From Pogonophryne albipinna (lineage: Eukaryota; Chordata; Actinopteri; Perciformes; Artedidraconidae), in contig CM053244.1 in NCBI GenBank assembly GCA_028583405.1, positions 1 through 64,000 on the forward strand: DNA of 64,000 nucleotides. Reading direction: 5' to 3'. Shown here piece after piece: positions 9,819-22,727 of this stretch. A program made the translations under genes and the position numbers. Under the pieces are notes generated by a model. That model had not been told where the DNA came from, did not search any database, and saw nothing but the letters and a program-made list of their open reading frames with translations. Each line of letters begins with the position of its first letter. The stretch's first letter is position 1.

Positions 9819-11633
9819 GAATATGTTTCTCTGTTGTCCACGTTCATAAAGCATAAAACAACAGCATCAGAGCACGGTGCAGAGTCTCTAGATGAGTTTA
9901 CAGTAGTCCCTCATTCTTATTCTACATCCATGTTGTAGTCCGCTGTATAGAAAACTGTAGTTTCCATAGTTTCCCCACAGCAGCAGACGCACATTTATGA
10001 CGTCCGCTGGCGCATCATAAACACGTCAGATAGTGAAAGTGCAGTCGGATTCTCTAAAGTACCGCAGTCTCTTCTCCTAAATCCTTTTGAATTCTCCTAT
10101 CCACTATACCTTAACCCCATGGCGTTTCACTCAGAGGTCAAGGAATAGACGATAGGGTTAGAATTTAGGAGCTGATTTTTGGATTATCCGACCGCAACCA
10201 GGAAGTAAACACTAACAGGAACAGAAGAAGAATACAGACAGGAAGTAAACAAAAAGGGAACAGAAGAAGAATACAGACAGGAAGTAAACACTAACAGGAA
10301 CAGAAGAAGAATACAGACAGGAAGTAAACAATAAAGGGAACAGAGTCGAAGTACGTCTTTAGCAAGGCGGTGAGAGATGCTAAACGACAATACTCCAGTT
10401 CTCAGCTAACGACTCTGCTTCTGTATGGCGTGGTCTAAGGCCCCGTCCACACGGAGACGATATCAGTTGAATCAGGACCCCCTGCAGTTCGCCTACAGAG
10501 CCAACAGGTATGTGGACGACGCTGTCAACATGGCCTTTCACTTCCTCCTCCAGCACCTGGACACAGCAGGAACCTACGCCAGGATCCTGTTTGTGGACTT
10601 CAGCTCTGCCTTCAACACCATCATCCCGGCACTGCTGCAGGACAAGCTCTCCCAGCTGCACGTGCCCGACTCCACCTGCAGGTGTATCACAGACTTCCTG
10701 TCTGACAGGAAGCAGCACGTGAGGCTGGGGAAACACCTCTCTGATCCCCGGACCATCAGCACTGGTTCCCCTCAAGGCTGCGTTCTTTCCCCTCTGCTCT
10801 TCTCCCTGTACACCAACAGCTGCACCTCCAGTCACCAGTCTGTCAAGCTCCTGAAGTTCAGACGACACCACCCTCATCTCTGGTGGGGACGAGTCTGCCT
10901 ACAGGTGGGAGATGGACCATCTGGTGACCTGGTGCAGGGACAACCACCTGGAGCTTAATGCTCTAAAGGCAGTGGAGATGGTTATGGACTTCAGGAAGAA
11001 CGCAGCCCCACCCACCCCCGTCCCCATCACTCTGTGTGACTCCCCAGTAACTGCTGTGGAGTCTTTCCGCTTCCTGGGCACCATCATCGCCCAGGACCTC
11101 AAATGGGAGCAGAACATCTGCTCCCTCATCAAAAAAGCCCAGCAGAGGATGTTCTTCCTGAGGCAGCTGAAGAAATTCAACCTGCCAAAGACGATGATGG
11201 TGAACTTCTACACCTCCATCATGGAGTCCATCCTCACCTCCTCCATCACCATCTGGTACGTTGCAGCCACAGCCAAGGATAAGGGCAGGCTGCAGCGTGT
11301 CATCCGCTCTGCAGAAAAGGTGATCGGCTGCAATCTGCCATCCCTCCACGACCTGCACACTTCCAGAACCCTGAGGCAGGCAGGGAAGATAGTGGCCGAC
11401 CCCTCCCACCGATGACACAAACTGTTCACCCCCCTCCCCTCTGGCAGGAGGCTGCGCTCCATCAGGACCAAAACCTCTCGCCACCTGAACAGTTTCTTCC
11501 CCTCTGCTACCAGCCTCTTAAACAAGGCCCGCCCCCCCCCCACTTACCTCAGCCACAATGCAGACTCTATGCATTACATTAATGCACACACAATGTACAC
11601 TATATCTGTTTTCTTGTCCTTTTTATTGCTGCC
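9819..11633. repeat. 1815-bp tandem duplication, copy 2
   Basis: This copy matches 8004-9818 base for base in every stretch I compared, including the Rex1 frameshift, the minisatellite phase and the poly-C run. It is followed at 11636 by the original Rex1 3' tail. That order means copy 1 is the piece missing the tail. Confidence 0.93.
10202..10344. repeat. 40-bp minisatellite, second copy
   Basis: Duplicate of the minisatellite at 8387-8529, with identical unit order. Confidence 0.85.
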
Positions 11634-11847
11634 GATTTGTATTCATATTTTATTCCTTTTTTCATTCCATTCCATTTCAATGTAAATACTGTTATATTTT
11701 ACTATATCTTCATTATATTTTGTATAGTTCCCTACCTGTGTTTTAATTCATGTTTTCTTTTTCTTTTATGTACGCACCATGACGTCAAGTCAAATTCCTC
11801 GTATGTGTAAACCTACCTGGTAATAAACCTGTTTCTGATTCTGATTA
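10466..11847 (+). pseudogene. Rex1-type LINE reverse transcriptase and 3' tail, copy 2
   Basis: Identical to copy 1 through 11633, including the 2-base loss in the FADD catalytic motif and the stop after DPSHR. It then continues into a native 3' region: an AT-rich stretch, a polyadenylation-like AATAAACC and the terminal TTCTGATTCTGATT typical of Rex1 tails, ending near 11847. Because this copy has a natural 3' end and copy 1 does not, the inactive Rex1 was already in place before duplication. The 5' truncation point is the same in both copies (about 10466), next to CCCCGTCCACACGGAGACG, a short motif common in fish repeats. Confidence 0.88.
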
Positions 11848-12667
11848 AGAAGCTTCATGTGGATTTTGTGAAACTTGTTTGAATGACAGTGTCAAACATT
11901 AACAGATTATTTTGAGTGGTTCAACATGTTGTTTTTGTTCTGTAAGTTTAGCTTTTTCAACAGTAAAGATAAAGCTACAAGAACCCCTAAAGTAATTGTG
12001 TGGCATCTAACTCTGTGTGCTACACAGTCCACAGTCTCCCCTTCCTCTCTTTTCCTGTTCATCCTCTCCTCTTCCTTTCCTCTTCTGACCTTCCATTTGC
12101 ATCTTCTCTACTTTCCCTCTACTTTTCATCCCCTCATTTCATCTCCTCATCCTCCTTTCCTCTTCATCTCCTCCTCTTCTTTTCATCTCCTCTTCCTCTT
12201 CGCTTGCTCCCTTCTCCTCAGTTAGTGCAGCCCCTCCAGACCTTCCAGACCTTGTACTTTGACTTATTATCCAAACACACACCATTTCTCCATTCTCCTC
12301 CCAGGAGTCCTGTTCAGATGCAGTTCTCTGGGCGGCCACATGGGGATGCTGCAGTGCTTCATAATTATTTTTAAACGACTGTTAAAAGCACAGAACAGTA
12401 CACTCCAATGGAAAACACCAAACGTTCAACGGCCAAACCAGGTTTAAAATGAGGATGAAGATAAAATATTTGTTGTGGGTGAGCAGAGTTAAAAACCACA
12501 AATCAAAATAAAAGTTAACAAAATGTTTATTGTACTAAAAGGTGAATAAACAGACGACAGAATCACACCTAAGAAAGAGGTCCTCATTGTGTCCATAATG
12601 TATTTGGTAAAGGACAGTCTGGTGTTAAAAGAGATGAGAAAGGAAGCGCTGAAGACCTTCCCCTAGT
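11848..12667. other. Noncoding; pyrimidine-rich tract
   Basis: No gene is seen. Positions about 12030-12220 form a long imperfect CT-rich tract (TCCTC/TTCC repeats) that opens spurious reading frames. Confidence 0.5.
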
Positions 12668-13322
12668 GCAGGGGTCGGCAAACTTTTTGATATGAAGTGC
12701 CATTTAAAAAAAAAAATGTGATCAGTGTGCCAAATCCACATTAAGATCACTATGACTCGCGCATGCATGCACGTGCACGGTTGTGGCATGACCACCCACA
12801 CAGAAAGATATGGACACAAGATGTGTGCAAATGTATTTAGTTTCCTATCCATGTGGACATGATTTAAGTGTGGGGGGGGGGACCTAACCTCCTCAAGGGG
12901 GGTCCGGGGGGCATGCTCTAAATATTGAAGTTAAAAGCATCAATCTGGTTGGTGCACTTTGAGAGCAACATTCAGAGATCTATGGATACATCTCTCAACA
13001 CCCATATGAAACAGAACTGTAAGCAGATTTTATTTTCTTCATGGATATTTTACGAATCACTCCCCTTTCAAACTGTATTCTTGTTTATTAATAACAACTT
13101 TTTTTTACTGCCATATAGTATTTTGTACCTGTTTTTCATTTATTCTCTTATTTTTTGAGACAGAACTTCTCATTCTGTCAGGAGAGGGCTGTCCTCCACC
13201 TGGTTGTAGAAAAAGCTCCTTATATTCGTTAGCATAGCTAGCTCCCCGGTGCCGGTACCGCTCTCTCTCTCTCTCGCTCGCTTGCTCACACAAAATACGC
13301 TCGTGCCACATGCACACAAACA

Positions 13323-13375
<53 letters not shown>

Positions 13376-13400
13376 CCGAGCTTGAGTGACACACAAAGAC
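12668..13400. repeat. hAT-type repeat fragment, shares core with 17761-18935
   Basis: The segment starts CAGGGGTCGGCAAACTTTTT, a hAT-like terminus. From about 12850 to 13400 it is a diverged inverted copy of 18085-18745. Shared marks are the GGGGGGTCCGGGGGGCATGC block, AGCAACATTCAGAGATCTAT, ACACCCATATGAAACA and TTAGCATAGCTAGCT. No 8-bp target duplication could be identified, and the right terminus is unclear. Confidence 0.55.
13321..13374. repeat. (CA)n microsatellite
   Basis: About 25 CA units, imperfect at the left edge. Confidence 0.95.
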
Positions 13401-13600
13401 CCAGAAGTAGTTGTACTGTAATGTAGCATATTATTTTCGATGGCGTTATTGACTGTATGATCAGTATGACAGATAAACAGATCGCCAATGGGCTTACAAC
13501 TAAAGACAAAGCCACGCAAAAACTGCGGCATGTGTACGGCTCCTTATGTGTTCTGCAATGTTTAAAGTGCTGGATCGGCGTTCCGGTGTGGGTACCATTA

Positions 13601-14685
13601 TGTGTTCGGCCTACCAGATGTGTTCGTTATGCTTACCAATGACGTCACGCATTGGCTGTACGGCAACCCAAGAGGACATTTTACACGGCCAAATTCCGAA
13701 TGTATCGAAACTCCAGACTCAACGTAAGAGCTTGAGCCTCTTCGGGGGGTGCTAACATTTAAACATACACTTCATTCTTTACTTTGTCCGTTATTATATC
13801 TAGAAGATATTACTTTTTTCTCCGTCGTGTTGTTTCCATAGCAACAACTTCAAAATAAAAGCATCCAAATAGATTTGTGTTCTACACACCAAAATACGTT
13901 ATTTGAACACCCCTCTCGATCGATTTATAAAAAAAAAATAGTATGGCCCGCCCTAATACACCAACGCAAGATATAAATAGATACAAAGATATACATTTTT
14001 CAACACAGAATCATTTACCAAATTACACCATATCCAATCATTTTAAGAGTCAGAAAATGCTATCTGTTCATTGCAGTTATTGTTTATTGAATTAGATTAC
14101 CATGAGCTCAACATAATTATGTAGAGTACAAGTCCACAGCCAAGAGCATGTTATTTTATTTATGAATATGGAATTATAACACTGGAGTTTGTTATTATTT
14201 ACTATAACTTTATTATATTATAATATCCGAATATTTGTTCGTTGGAGTACTATTTGGGTTTCAATTTCGTTATTCGGATATTCGTTTTGTTTGTTTTTTC
14301 TTCAAATTGAATTGATTGAAATCTCCAATATAGAATAACAAATTGAATGCCGTGAATAAACCGAAATACACGTGTTGAAGCGGTTCGCTGCTGATTACTA
14401 CGCCCCCCCCTGCGCGGGCCGAATATTCGATTATTCGCTGCTGATTACTACCGAATATCCGGAGACCGAAAAATGGTATTCGGGACAGCCCTAATAACTT
14501 GATCATTCTGCTTCAGTTTGTTGGCTACAGCCAGTTTATGGTAGCAGCACGTTAACAGCTTCATCCTTTGATCAGACCCCCGGTATGCCCTAGTCAGCGC
14601 CCCTAGTTACACCAATTACCATGCGATTACCGTACAGCCAATCACAATGCGTGACGTCATTGGTAAGCGACGGACCCCGAACACA
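13601..14685. repeat. Inverted-repeat pair bounding a noncoding segment
   Basis: The left arm 13601-13664 (TGTGTTCGGCC..., TTACCAATGACGTCACGCAT, TGGCTGTACGG) matches the reverse complement of 14630-14685 with a few mismatches and a small gap. The enclosed 965 bp is AT-rich and noncoding. It includes ATTCGG-rich blocks near 14230-14480 ending GGGACAGCCCTAATA, which resemble hAT terminal motifs. It may be a DNA transposon relic of unknown type. Confidence 0.5.
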
Positions 14686-14798
14686 TATGTGACCCGCTCT
14701 ATCGAAATCAGTCGGAAGTCGCAACGGCTCATTTCAAAATATACGTGGATTTGCGTAAAAAAATAGTTTTTCGGGGTTCGGGTGTTTTGTTTGATTTT

Positions 14799-15094
14799 AA
14801 ATAAACAAAGTCTTGGCTTTCAGAATATGAAACTTTTATTTCCAAAATCACACGATAAATACATGTTTGAAGAGTGTAAAGGGAAGATGACAGCTCTCAC
14901 TCTGCTGCTCTTCCTTAGCGCCGCCCCCCCCTCCCTCCGGCTGAAATTATGAATGTAAAGCGTATAGTGATCATAGATAACACGGCAGGGTCCGTTACAG
15001 TTTGTTTTCATCTGATTTCAATTAAACAAAGTCTTGGCTTTCAGAATATTAAACTTGTTTCGGAAAATGCAGATGATAAATACAACTTTGAAGC
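14799..15094. repeat. Two diverged direct repeat units
   Basis: About 80 bp around TAAACAAAGTCTTGGCTTTC at 14799-14880 recurs at 15013-15094. Both copies continue into AGAATAT(G/T)AAACTT and GATAAATACA(T/A). They are separated by a GC-rich patch. No coding potential is seen. Confidence 0.6.
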
Positions 15095-16237
15095 TTGTAA
15101 CGGCATAATTACAAGCGGAGAACGGAGTAACGTAACGTCACAGCAGGCATAACAACAGCCGATGTTTCTCGTGAATGTTTTCCTCGGGAAACAAACACAA
15201 TACACACAAACATACACAAACACACACACACATACACTCGCGAGCTTCCCCCAGACCAATAATCAATCCGATCGATGGATTCCAGAGAAGAGGACACTTT
15301 GAAGGCCTTTTTCTGAAGATCATGACTCTGTAACAGTCATTATATAATTTGACATATTTCGCTTAATATTTTGAGTACAACAACAATCCTGATATCATTG
15401 GAAAGCTAGGAATCTCCTCTTTCAAACAGTGTATACAACTCAAAATGTGTCTTCGGGTCAATGCGACTGATTTCGATGGAGCAGGCCACATATGGTATAG
15501 GGCGAACACATATGGTACTGACACCGGCAGCACTACACCAAGTGATGACACGTTACGCTCATGTTGTGTTCAAGGAACCTGTCCTTGGCCGGGAAAAACA
15601 GGCAGTCGCTTGTTTAATTCTGTTGCGGTCTAGATTTCTTAAATGTTTTGTTTCCTTCTGTGCTGCGTTGCGTGCATGGCTTCCTTCTGCAGGTAATGGG
15701 GAGATGCGCTCTGGCGGCGGTCTCGTTCAGGATCCGAAAATACAATTTAAATATTTTGCACACTTATTCCACTTATTCCTAGTGTGCCACTGGTTACGGT
15801 ACCGCGTGCTAGGGTTGCCAACCACTGCCCTAGAGAGTCCCACCAGCCCCATCTACTACTTCCGGCTCATTTCATTCAGTTAGGAACCTAACTAAGCTAG
15901 AAAGACTGTTGCAGCGCAGAGAGAGAGGTATTTATTGTCGAGGAATGCCTGAGGGCAAGGTCAAAGGTCAACTCTTAAAAGTAGTTGATGAAAGCGTGTG
16001 TGTCTGTATGTCTGAGTTCGATATACTGGGGCTGTGAGTCAACTCAGTGGGGGGGGGGGGGGGGGCTGATTCCTCTGGCAAACTGTGAGTAATGGGGCAA
16101 GTGTGTAAATGTGTATGTGAGTGTGTGTGGTGGACCTTGAGGTTCTAGGGTCGTCCCCATTAACAGGCAGCAGCAGACCCCCTCAGGTAAGAAAGGTCTG
16201 CCCCCAGGGTTACTCATGGCCCAAATGGATGTGACAA

Positions 16238-16240
<3 letters not shown>

Positions 16241-16277
<37 letters not shown>
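16241..16277. repeat. (GT)n microsatellite
   Basis: About 18 GT units. Confidence 0.95.
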
Positions 16278-16279
<2 letters not shown>

Positions 16280-16390
16280 TGTTAGCCTCTTCTGAGCAGA
16301 TATGGATGAATGGGTGGCGTTCTGAGGTTTGTTTCTGTGTAGGCAAGGAGGCTGATTGGCCTCAGGCTCCTACTGTCAGATAGGTTGACT

Positions 16391-16563
<173 letters not shown>

Positions 16564-17572
16564 GTGACTCAGGTTGAGCAAGCAACAGGAGTGAGGTAGT
16601 GAGGATGGCTGATTAATTTAAAGTGACCCCCCCACAGCTGCAGAGAAACATCATTACTGCTCGATGAACGCACACATATCCAACAACAGCACACTAAATG
16701 GCATGTCTTTTTCTTACAGGCAAATTCTTCTTCTTTTGGTTTGTATTTGTTTTTGTCTATGTTTTTAATTGTGGCTTTGCCTCGTGAGGCAGCAATGGCC
16801 CTTATCTAGTCCCCAATGCTTGTTTTTTTCCTGCTAGTTCTATAATGAGGTAGGGAGGTGTGATTGTGATTTTTGCCCAACAAACACAGTGATATGAATA
16901 AATATTTCTCCCGTTTTACAATGGGAAGGGATATGGTCGGATCTGTATTACTAGTTTTGGAAATGATTTATTTTTCAGTTGAGATAAATGTCCAGTTGAC
17001 TCAGGGGCTCTCTGTGACGAATAAAGCTATTATTGTTTTATCGTTCTAATTACATAATTTAATGTACTAGTGTGAGAAGTCATTTCACTTTGTTTTTTCT
17101 CGACAATTTTGTGTTTGTTATACACTGGGTCATTCATGAACCTTACTATTGCCTCCAACTCATTAGCTGAATATTAGCCCACAATATGAAATGACATTTC
17201 ATTTGGCTGACGCTTTTATCAAAGAGACTTAGTTACAACAAGTGCAGAAACCATAGAGATTCAAACTCCAAACATCAAGGAAAGTGCAGATATATTCACT
17301 TCAAGCAAGATCATACTAAGTTCTGGTGAATTAGTGACAGGGCATAAATTAACTTTTAATAAAAATGATAGAACACTGTTTAATGGTTTCATTGAACTAA
17401 GGATGTTCTCAGTGTGTATCAGTCACTTCCAACCCATCTTGCTTTAATGCTCACACAGTTCTGTAGAATAGTGCATTGTAAGAGCTTTCATAGAGAGCAT
17501 ATCAAAAGTATAAATCAGTAACAGGTGGCGCGTCTCCTTCAGCTGTCTCACACTGTATATTAAGGACGAAAG

Positions 17573-17606
<34 letters not shown>

Positions 17607-19412
17607 GTTTATTTATATAGCCCAATATCACAAATGTTACATTTGTCTTAGTGGACTTCACAGTTTGTACAGAATATCGGTATGACAATACGACACCCTC
17701 TGTCCTTAGACCCTCACATCGTACAAGGAAACACTTCCAGAGAAAACCCACAGTTTAAAGCAGTGATCGCCAACCAGTCGATCGCGAGTGTGGTGCGGGT
17801 AGATCGCGGACCGTTAAAAAAAAAAGGAACAAAAGAAAAAGAAAAGAAAAATAATAATGTTTGAAAAATACGTTTTTAGATGTAAACCTGTCATCCACCA
17901 CCCCGTTAGCAGGTGCCACTTGATTGACGTATATTTGAGACACCTCAATAATATAATACATTAACCGTGCTTTACGTGAACCTCATCATGACACAAGAGA
18001 GTACTGCAATTTCCCGTGTTCAGTGAATGCAACAGAGGCAAGTCACCAGACCAATCAGAGAGTTGCAGGGAAATACACGTGTGCTTGTGTCATTCAAGCT
18101 CGGCTCTGTGTGTGTGTGGCAATAGCGCATTTAGTGTGATAGAGAGAGGGAGAGAGAGGGAGAGAGGGAGAGAGAGGGACCGGTGCTAGTGGGGACCGTG
18201 ATGTTAGCATCTGGTTAGCTAGCTGCACTAATGGACATAAGGAGCTGTTTCCACAACAAGCTGGAGGAGAGTCCTCCCCTGTCAGACTGAGGGGCTCAGG
18301 TGAGCTAAAGGACTCTCTGAGTGTTTAGAACGGTTTTGTCACAAATTATTGAAAAGATTATTTCCGCGGCACACCTTCATATGATCATTATAGTTATACA
18401 AACAATAAGAGAATAAATGAAAAACAGGTATGAAATACTATATGGCAGTAAAACAAGAATACAGTTTAAAAGGGGAGTGATTTGTAAAATATCCATAAAT
18501 TAAGAGAAAATCTGTTTACAGTTGTGTTTCATATGGGTGTTGAGAGATGTATCCATAGATCTCTTCATGTTGCTCTCAAAGTGCACCAGATTGATGCTTT
18601 CAACTTCAATATTTTAAAAATAATCTTCCCGGGGGAGCATGCCCCCGGACCCCCCTTGAGGAGGTGAGGACCTAGAGGAAGTGAGGACCCCCCTAGAGGA
18701 GGTGAGGTCCGCCCCCCACTCATAAAAAATAGCACTTTACCCTTGCCTATATGCCGTGAGCTGATTATGGAGCCTTCATTGTAACAGTCATTCAGATGCA
18801 ATTAGCCTATAAAAGGCCTCAAATTGGAAGCACTGTCTGGGCCGTCTTTTTCACTCAATTCTGCAATAGGTAGATCTCGCCTTTCACCTAGGCCGAGGTC
18901 GGTGATCTTGGGCTTAAAAAGGTTGGTGACCACTGGTTTAAAGGGAAACATGGGAGAAACCTCAGGGAGAGCAACAGAGGAGGGATCCCTCTCCCAGGAC
19001 GGACAGACGTGCAATAGATGCCGTGTGTAAATTGAAAAGATAATACATTTGCAACATAGGTAGTCCAAATGTTTGGAAATGCATGTGTGTATAATAGGAA
19101 GATGAATCCACGAGGATATCCATCCAGGACCTATGATCCATGACCACAGCCACGACTCAAGAGCCAGGGCTCGCGATGCAGGACACAGGACCGCAGGATC
19201 ATCCATGACTCCGGATCCCGGCGTATATAATTTGGGGAAGCTGGGTTAATCGGAACATGAGAGTACACAGGTATAGACAGAGAGAAGGAAGAAGTAAGAT
19301 GTCCCCCGACAAACTAAGCCTATATCAGCAAAACTAGGGGCTGAATCTAATCAGCCCTAACTATAAGCTTTATCAAAAAGGAAGGTCTTAAGCGCACTCT
19401 TAAAAACGGATA
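17573..19412 (-). mobile_element. L2-type LINE 3' UTR fragment, split by a hAT insertion
   Basis: The minus-strand 3' tail begins with a long (ATTG)n at about 17573-17605. It is followed by the same sequence as 480-640 (TTTATTTATATAGCCCAATA...). After an interruption at 17761-18935 it resumes as at 640-1110. It ends at 19412 within the last codons of the RT region, so it is a severely 5'-truncated copy of the LINE at 471-3916. Confidence 0.85.
17761..18935. mobile_element. Non-autonomous hAT element with 8-bp TSD GTTTAAAG
   Basis: A 1175-bp insert with ends CAGTGATCGCCAACC and, inverted, CAGTGGTCACCAACC. Perfect 8-bp copies GTTTAAAG flank it at 17753-17760 and 18936-18943. It interrupts an L2-type 3' UTR, so it is younger than that LINE. 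Inside are a GAGA-rich patch (about 18140-18180) and a block at 18085-18745 shared in inverted form with 12850-13400 and partly with 49710-49800 and 63000-63260. No transposase frame survives. Confidence 0.85.
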
Positions 19413-22400
19413 GTTTGTTTCAGATCACTCCTTTAAAAGACGCCTTAGGATTATATTGTTATGACCTGACCATCTCTATGATCATGATATAGCCTATAAT
19501 AATCAATCAATGTTTCCACAATCAATCACATCAAATATGATATGATGATGATGATTGCAATAAAGTGAATCATTTAAATGTGTTCGAGGCTCTGCTGTCC
19601 ATATCTTGTGTTTATACGGAGCATCTTGGTTATTCTATATTTAGAATAAATAAATGAATCGACTTCATCGCGCACCTTTCACTCTCAGAAGTCAGCACAG
19701 AGGGCTTGCACTTCAGTTTACAAAAGCATACATTGAACACAACTTAACCACTGACTGCTGACTCCCCTCTGCTCTGAGCGGCAGCGGGCTGACCAGGACC
19801 CCCCCCAGACTGATGAACACCACACGTTACACTAAGGTATGACTTACTGTGGGACACCACTATATAATATACAGCCTGGTAGTGGACATGAAACTGTACT
19901 GAATTGCAAAAGCACTGTAGATGTTGTTGTATTTCATTGATTTTATTATCTTGTAATCTTCATGTGCAATGCCAAATGTCATACTGAGGAGCTGAAACAG
20001 GCACAGAGGGCAACTCAGGGTCCTTTAGGTGATGTCATGAGGGGTTGAATAAAGTCTTGACCAAATGTACACTGAAAAAACAGAAACGTTGACTTGAATT
20101 AAATGTAAAGTTTGTTGAAAAGTTATACTATTGAGGAGAAGCTATTTCAACTTTATTTTATTGCTTTCAACTAACCTAATACAGTTTTGTGGAATGTGTA
20201 GACATGATACATTTAAATAAAGTCAACGTTTCAGTTTTATCAGTTCACATTGCATATGTGTGATTGTAACAAACTAGCGGTAAAGCAGATAAGATACTCA
20301 TATTGTGTTTATTGTAGTTTTTATAAGTGAGATGTGCAGCATGTGATGTCTGTTGCTTCACCTGCTAGCTTAACTGGACTAATACCTGGGTTGTTAGCCG
20401 CTTTAGCTAAATAGTGAGTTGTGTGTGTGTGTGCAGAATAGTTTCAGTTCATGTGTTTGGCGGATTAATGTAATCAGACTTTTAGAATGTTAAGTTGAAT
20501 GTAAGTTTGAGAATGTGAATAGATTCTAGGGTAAGGACATGACTTACAGACCGTGCCGAGTGTGTGCAGCCTCTGCTTGTGTGTTTCAGAGTGAACCACC
20601 AAAGTAAAGGAATAGATTTTAAACGTATGCATGCCTGGAAGTCCCTTTATGCCCAATTGTTCAACGCTACAGTACCGCCATCTTTGTGAACATCATATCT
20701 GCACTCATGAAACTCTTCCTCATAACCCGACTGTGGAACCTTGCACATTACTCTACTATTACTATGTCCCTATTTATTATTGTTTATACAAGAAAAGAAA
20801 AAAAGTTTTGACAACAGTCATACATATTTTACCATTACACACCAAAGCACAATTATTATATGTAGAAACCAATTAACATGGTGTCTGGTGGGTAAATACA
20901 TTCTTAAGAGGAAATAAATAAGCTGTATAGAGGAGAAAGTCATCAAATCATCAGATTCATCGTCTCATTTCTCTTCTCATAAAAGTACATTTGCGTAACC
21001 ATGGCAACTGCAGGCGGAAATGGGAGACAATTATCTGAGTGAGCAGGAGGGATTAAGGCTGCTCTGCTCTCAACATATTGCGAGGGGAATTTGCAGTGTT
21101 ATGATGTTTCTCAGTTTGTATCTCTTCCCTGTGTGAGCTCGGCTTGTTCAACAAGCGGCTCGGAGCCAATATAACTCCAATAAGAAACTCACATGGCTGT
21201 TTTTGCTTGATTGGATTCCCCCAGTGACTAATGCACTCCAGCCAAGATCATCTGATCAGGTTTAAATGTGATCAGATGATTTCAATATTTGACCAATGAC
21301 TGCAGTTGCCACCCCCCCCCCAAAAAAAACAACTGAGAACTTGGTTAACAAAATCCCAGTCAGCACAGTAAATGGGATGGATTGAAAGTTAGAAATGTAA
21401 GCTTAGCTGAAGGCTCTGCTCCGATCCTGGGGTTGTAATTGTTTGTGAGTCATTGCTGAGAGAGGAGAACCTCCAGTGAAGTGTTTCAGGGAAATCAGTG
21501 AGGGTTCAGTCTTTGACATATTTCCCTTCCATTTGTAAATGTATTCTAGCTCCTCGGGCAGAATCGTATTGTTTTAGGATTTGAACGCCTCTCCACCCAC
21601 TGTTCATTAGGCATTCCAACACAGTGTCATTAATCTGCTTTTTGTAAAAAATGAAGGCCTCTATAATGCTCTCCATGCACATTACCTCCATCTGTTATTC
21701 TAACAAATGACCTCAACACTCTGCAGTCATGCCTTATGGATGAGATCACACACAAATAAGTCTCCAACCCATCAGTCATCCTTACAGTGTGTCTTACACA
21801 TGACAGTGATAAGTTTTGTTTGGACACCAATTCCCACAAGGCATTGGGAGATTTGATGAGGCAGAAGCAGGAAAGGATAATCTATCATTGTGTCTTTGCT
21901 CACCCCAGGCTAAAGAAAGATATCCTGCTTAGAGGACAATAAATCTCCAGAATGTCTCATCTACATAAAAGCATGAAAGTCGAGAGAGTTCAGAGTCTTC
22001 ATCCCACCATCTCTTTTTCTGACATTCACTTTCTGGCATTGAAGAGCAATCCAAAGATGGATGTTGAGTGGGAAAGTCTCAAGAGTGTGTCAGCTTCAGG
22101 CAACTGATTCCACACTTTATGATGATGCCTGGCTTAAAAAGTTTGCAAGTCTGTTACAAATACAGATGAAGCATTGAAGAAGTATGGTACGCCTGCAACT
22201 ATACAGTAAATGAACATAATGTTGTCTTTTCTCAAAGCTAGAGTAATCCATAAATTCTGTATGTTGAAGAAATCATTTGACAATTTGGAAATGATCAGTA
22301 TTTAACTTTCTATGAGCATTATGTTGCTAAAACTCCCTGATGTTGCTTCAGTCCCAAGTACCCTAATGAAGCCCCCATAATCCTCCTGGTTCACTGTGTA

Positions 22401-22727
22401 ATTTGTTAAAATAAAAAAATAAAATAGCTTTTATAAAAGTACTATTTCTTTGTTGTGTTGTGCTACATATTCTTCTTTCTGTGTCTCTGTTTGCACAAAA
22501 TATACCAAAGCTTGAACCCCAGTAATGTCATTTAATACATTAAAACTAAGCTACTGAAACACAATTTGTGAATTACACAAATACCAACAAATATAAAAAA
22601 ATTCAACAAAACATTTTGCTGTACTAATAAAGTATTTATTACCTCAAACTCCTTTTAATGTTCTGTATCTTGGGCCAAAGTAACTAAAAAAAGGTTACAA
22701 AACGTCAGTGACACAATCACCAATACT
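19413..22727. other. Gene-poor noncoding stretch
   Basis: No gene is recognised in either strand. A short MITE-like unit lies at 20069-20245. A perfect 12-bp inverted repeat (ATCATCTGATCA / TGATCAGATGAT, 10-bp loop) lies near 21248-21281. The rest appears single-copy. Confidence 0.5.
20069..20245. mobile_element. Short MITE-like unit
   Basis: Imperfect inverted ends ACTGAAAAAACAGAAACGTT and, on the right, AACGTTTCAGTTTTATCAGT, each followed by TGACTT/AAGTCA and TAAATGTA-like sequence. The centre includes TTATTGCTTTCAACTAACCT. The related unit around 23670-23805 shares the centre and right end. Confidence 0.55.

Noticed and set aside
12000..12374. Ser/Phe/Pro-rich open frame
   Set aside because: It follows a CT-rich low-complexity tract. 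No start context, homology or splice structure is seen.
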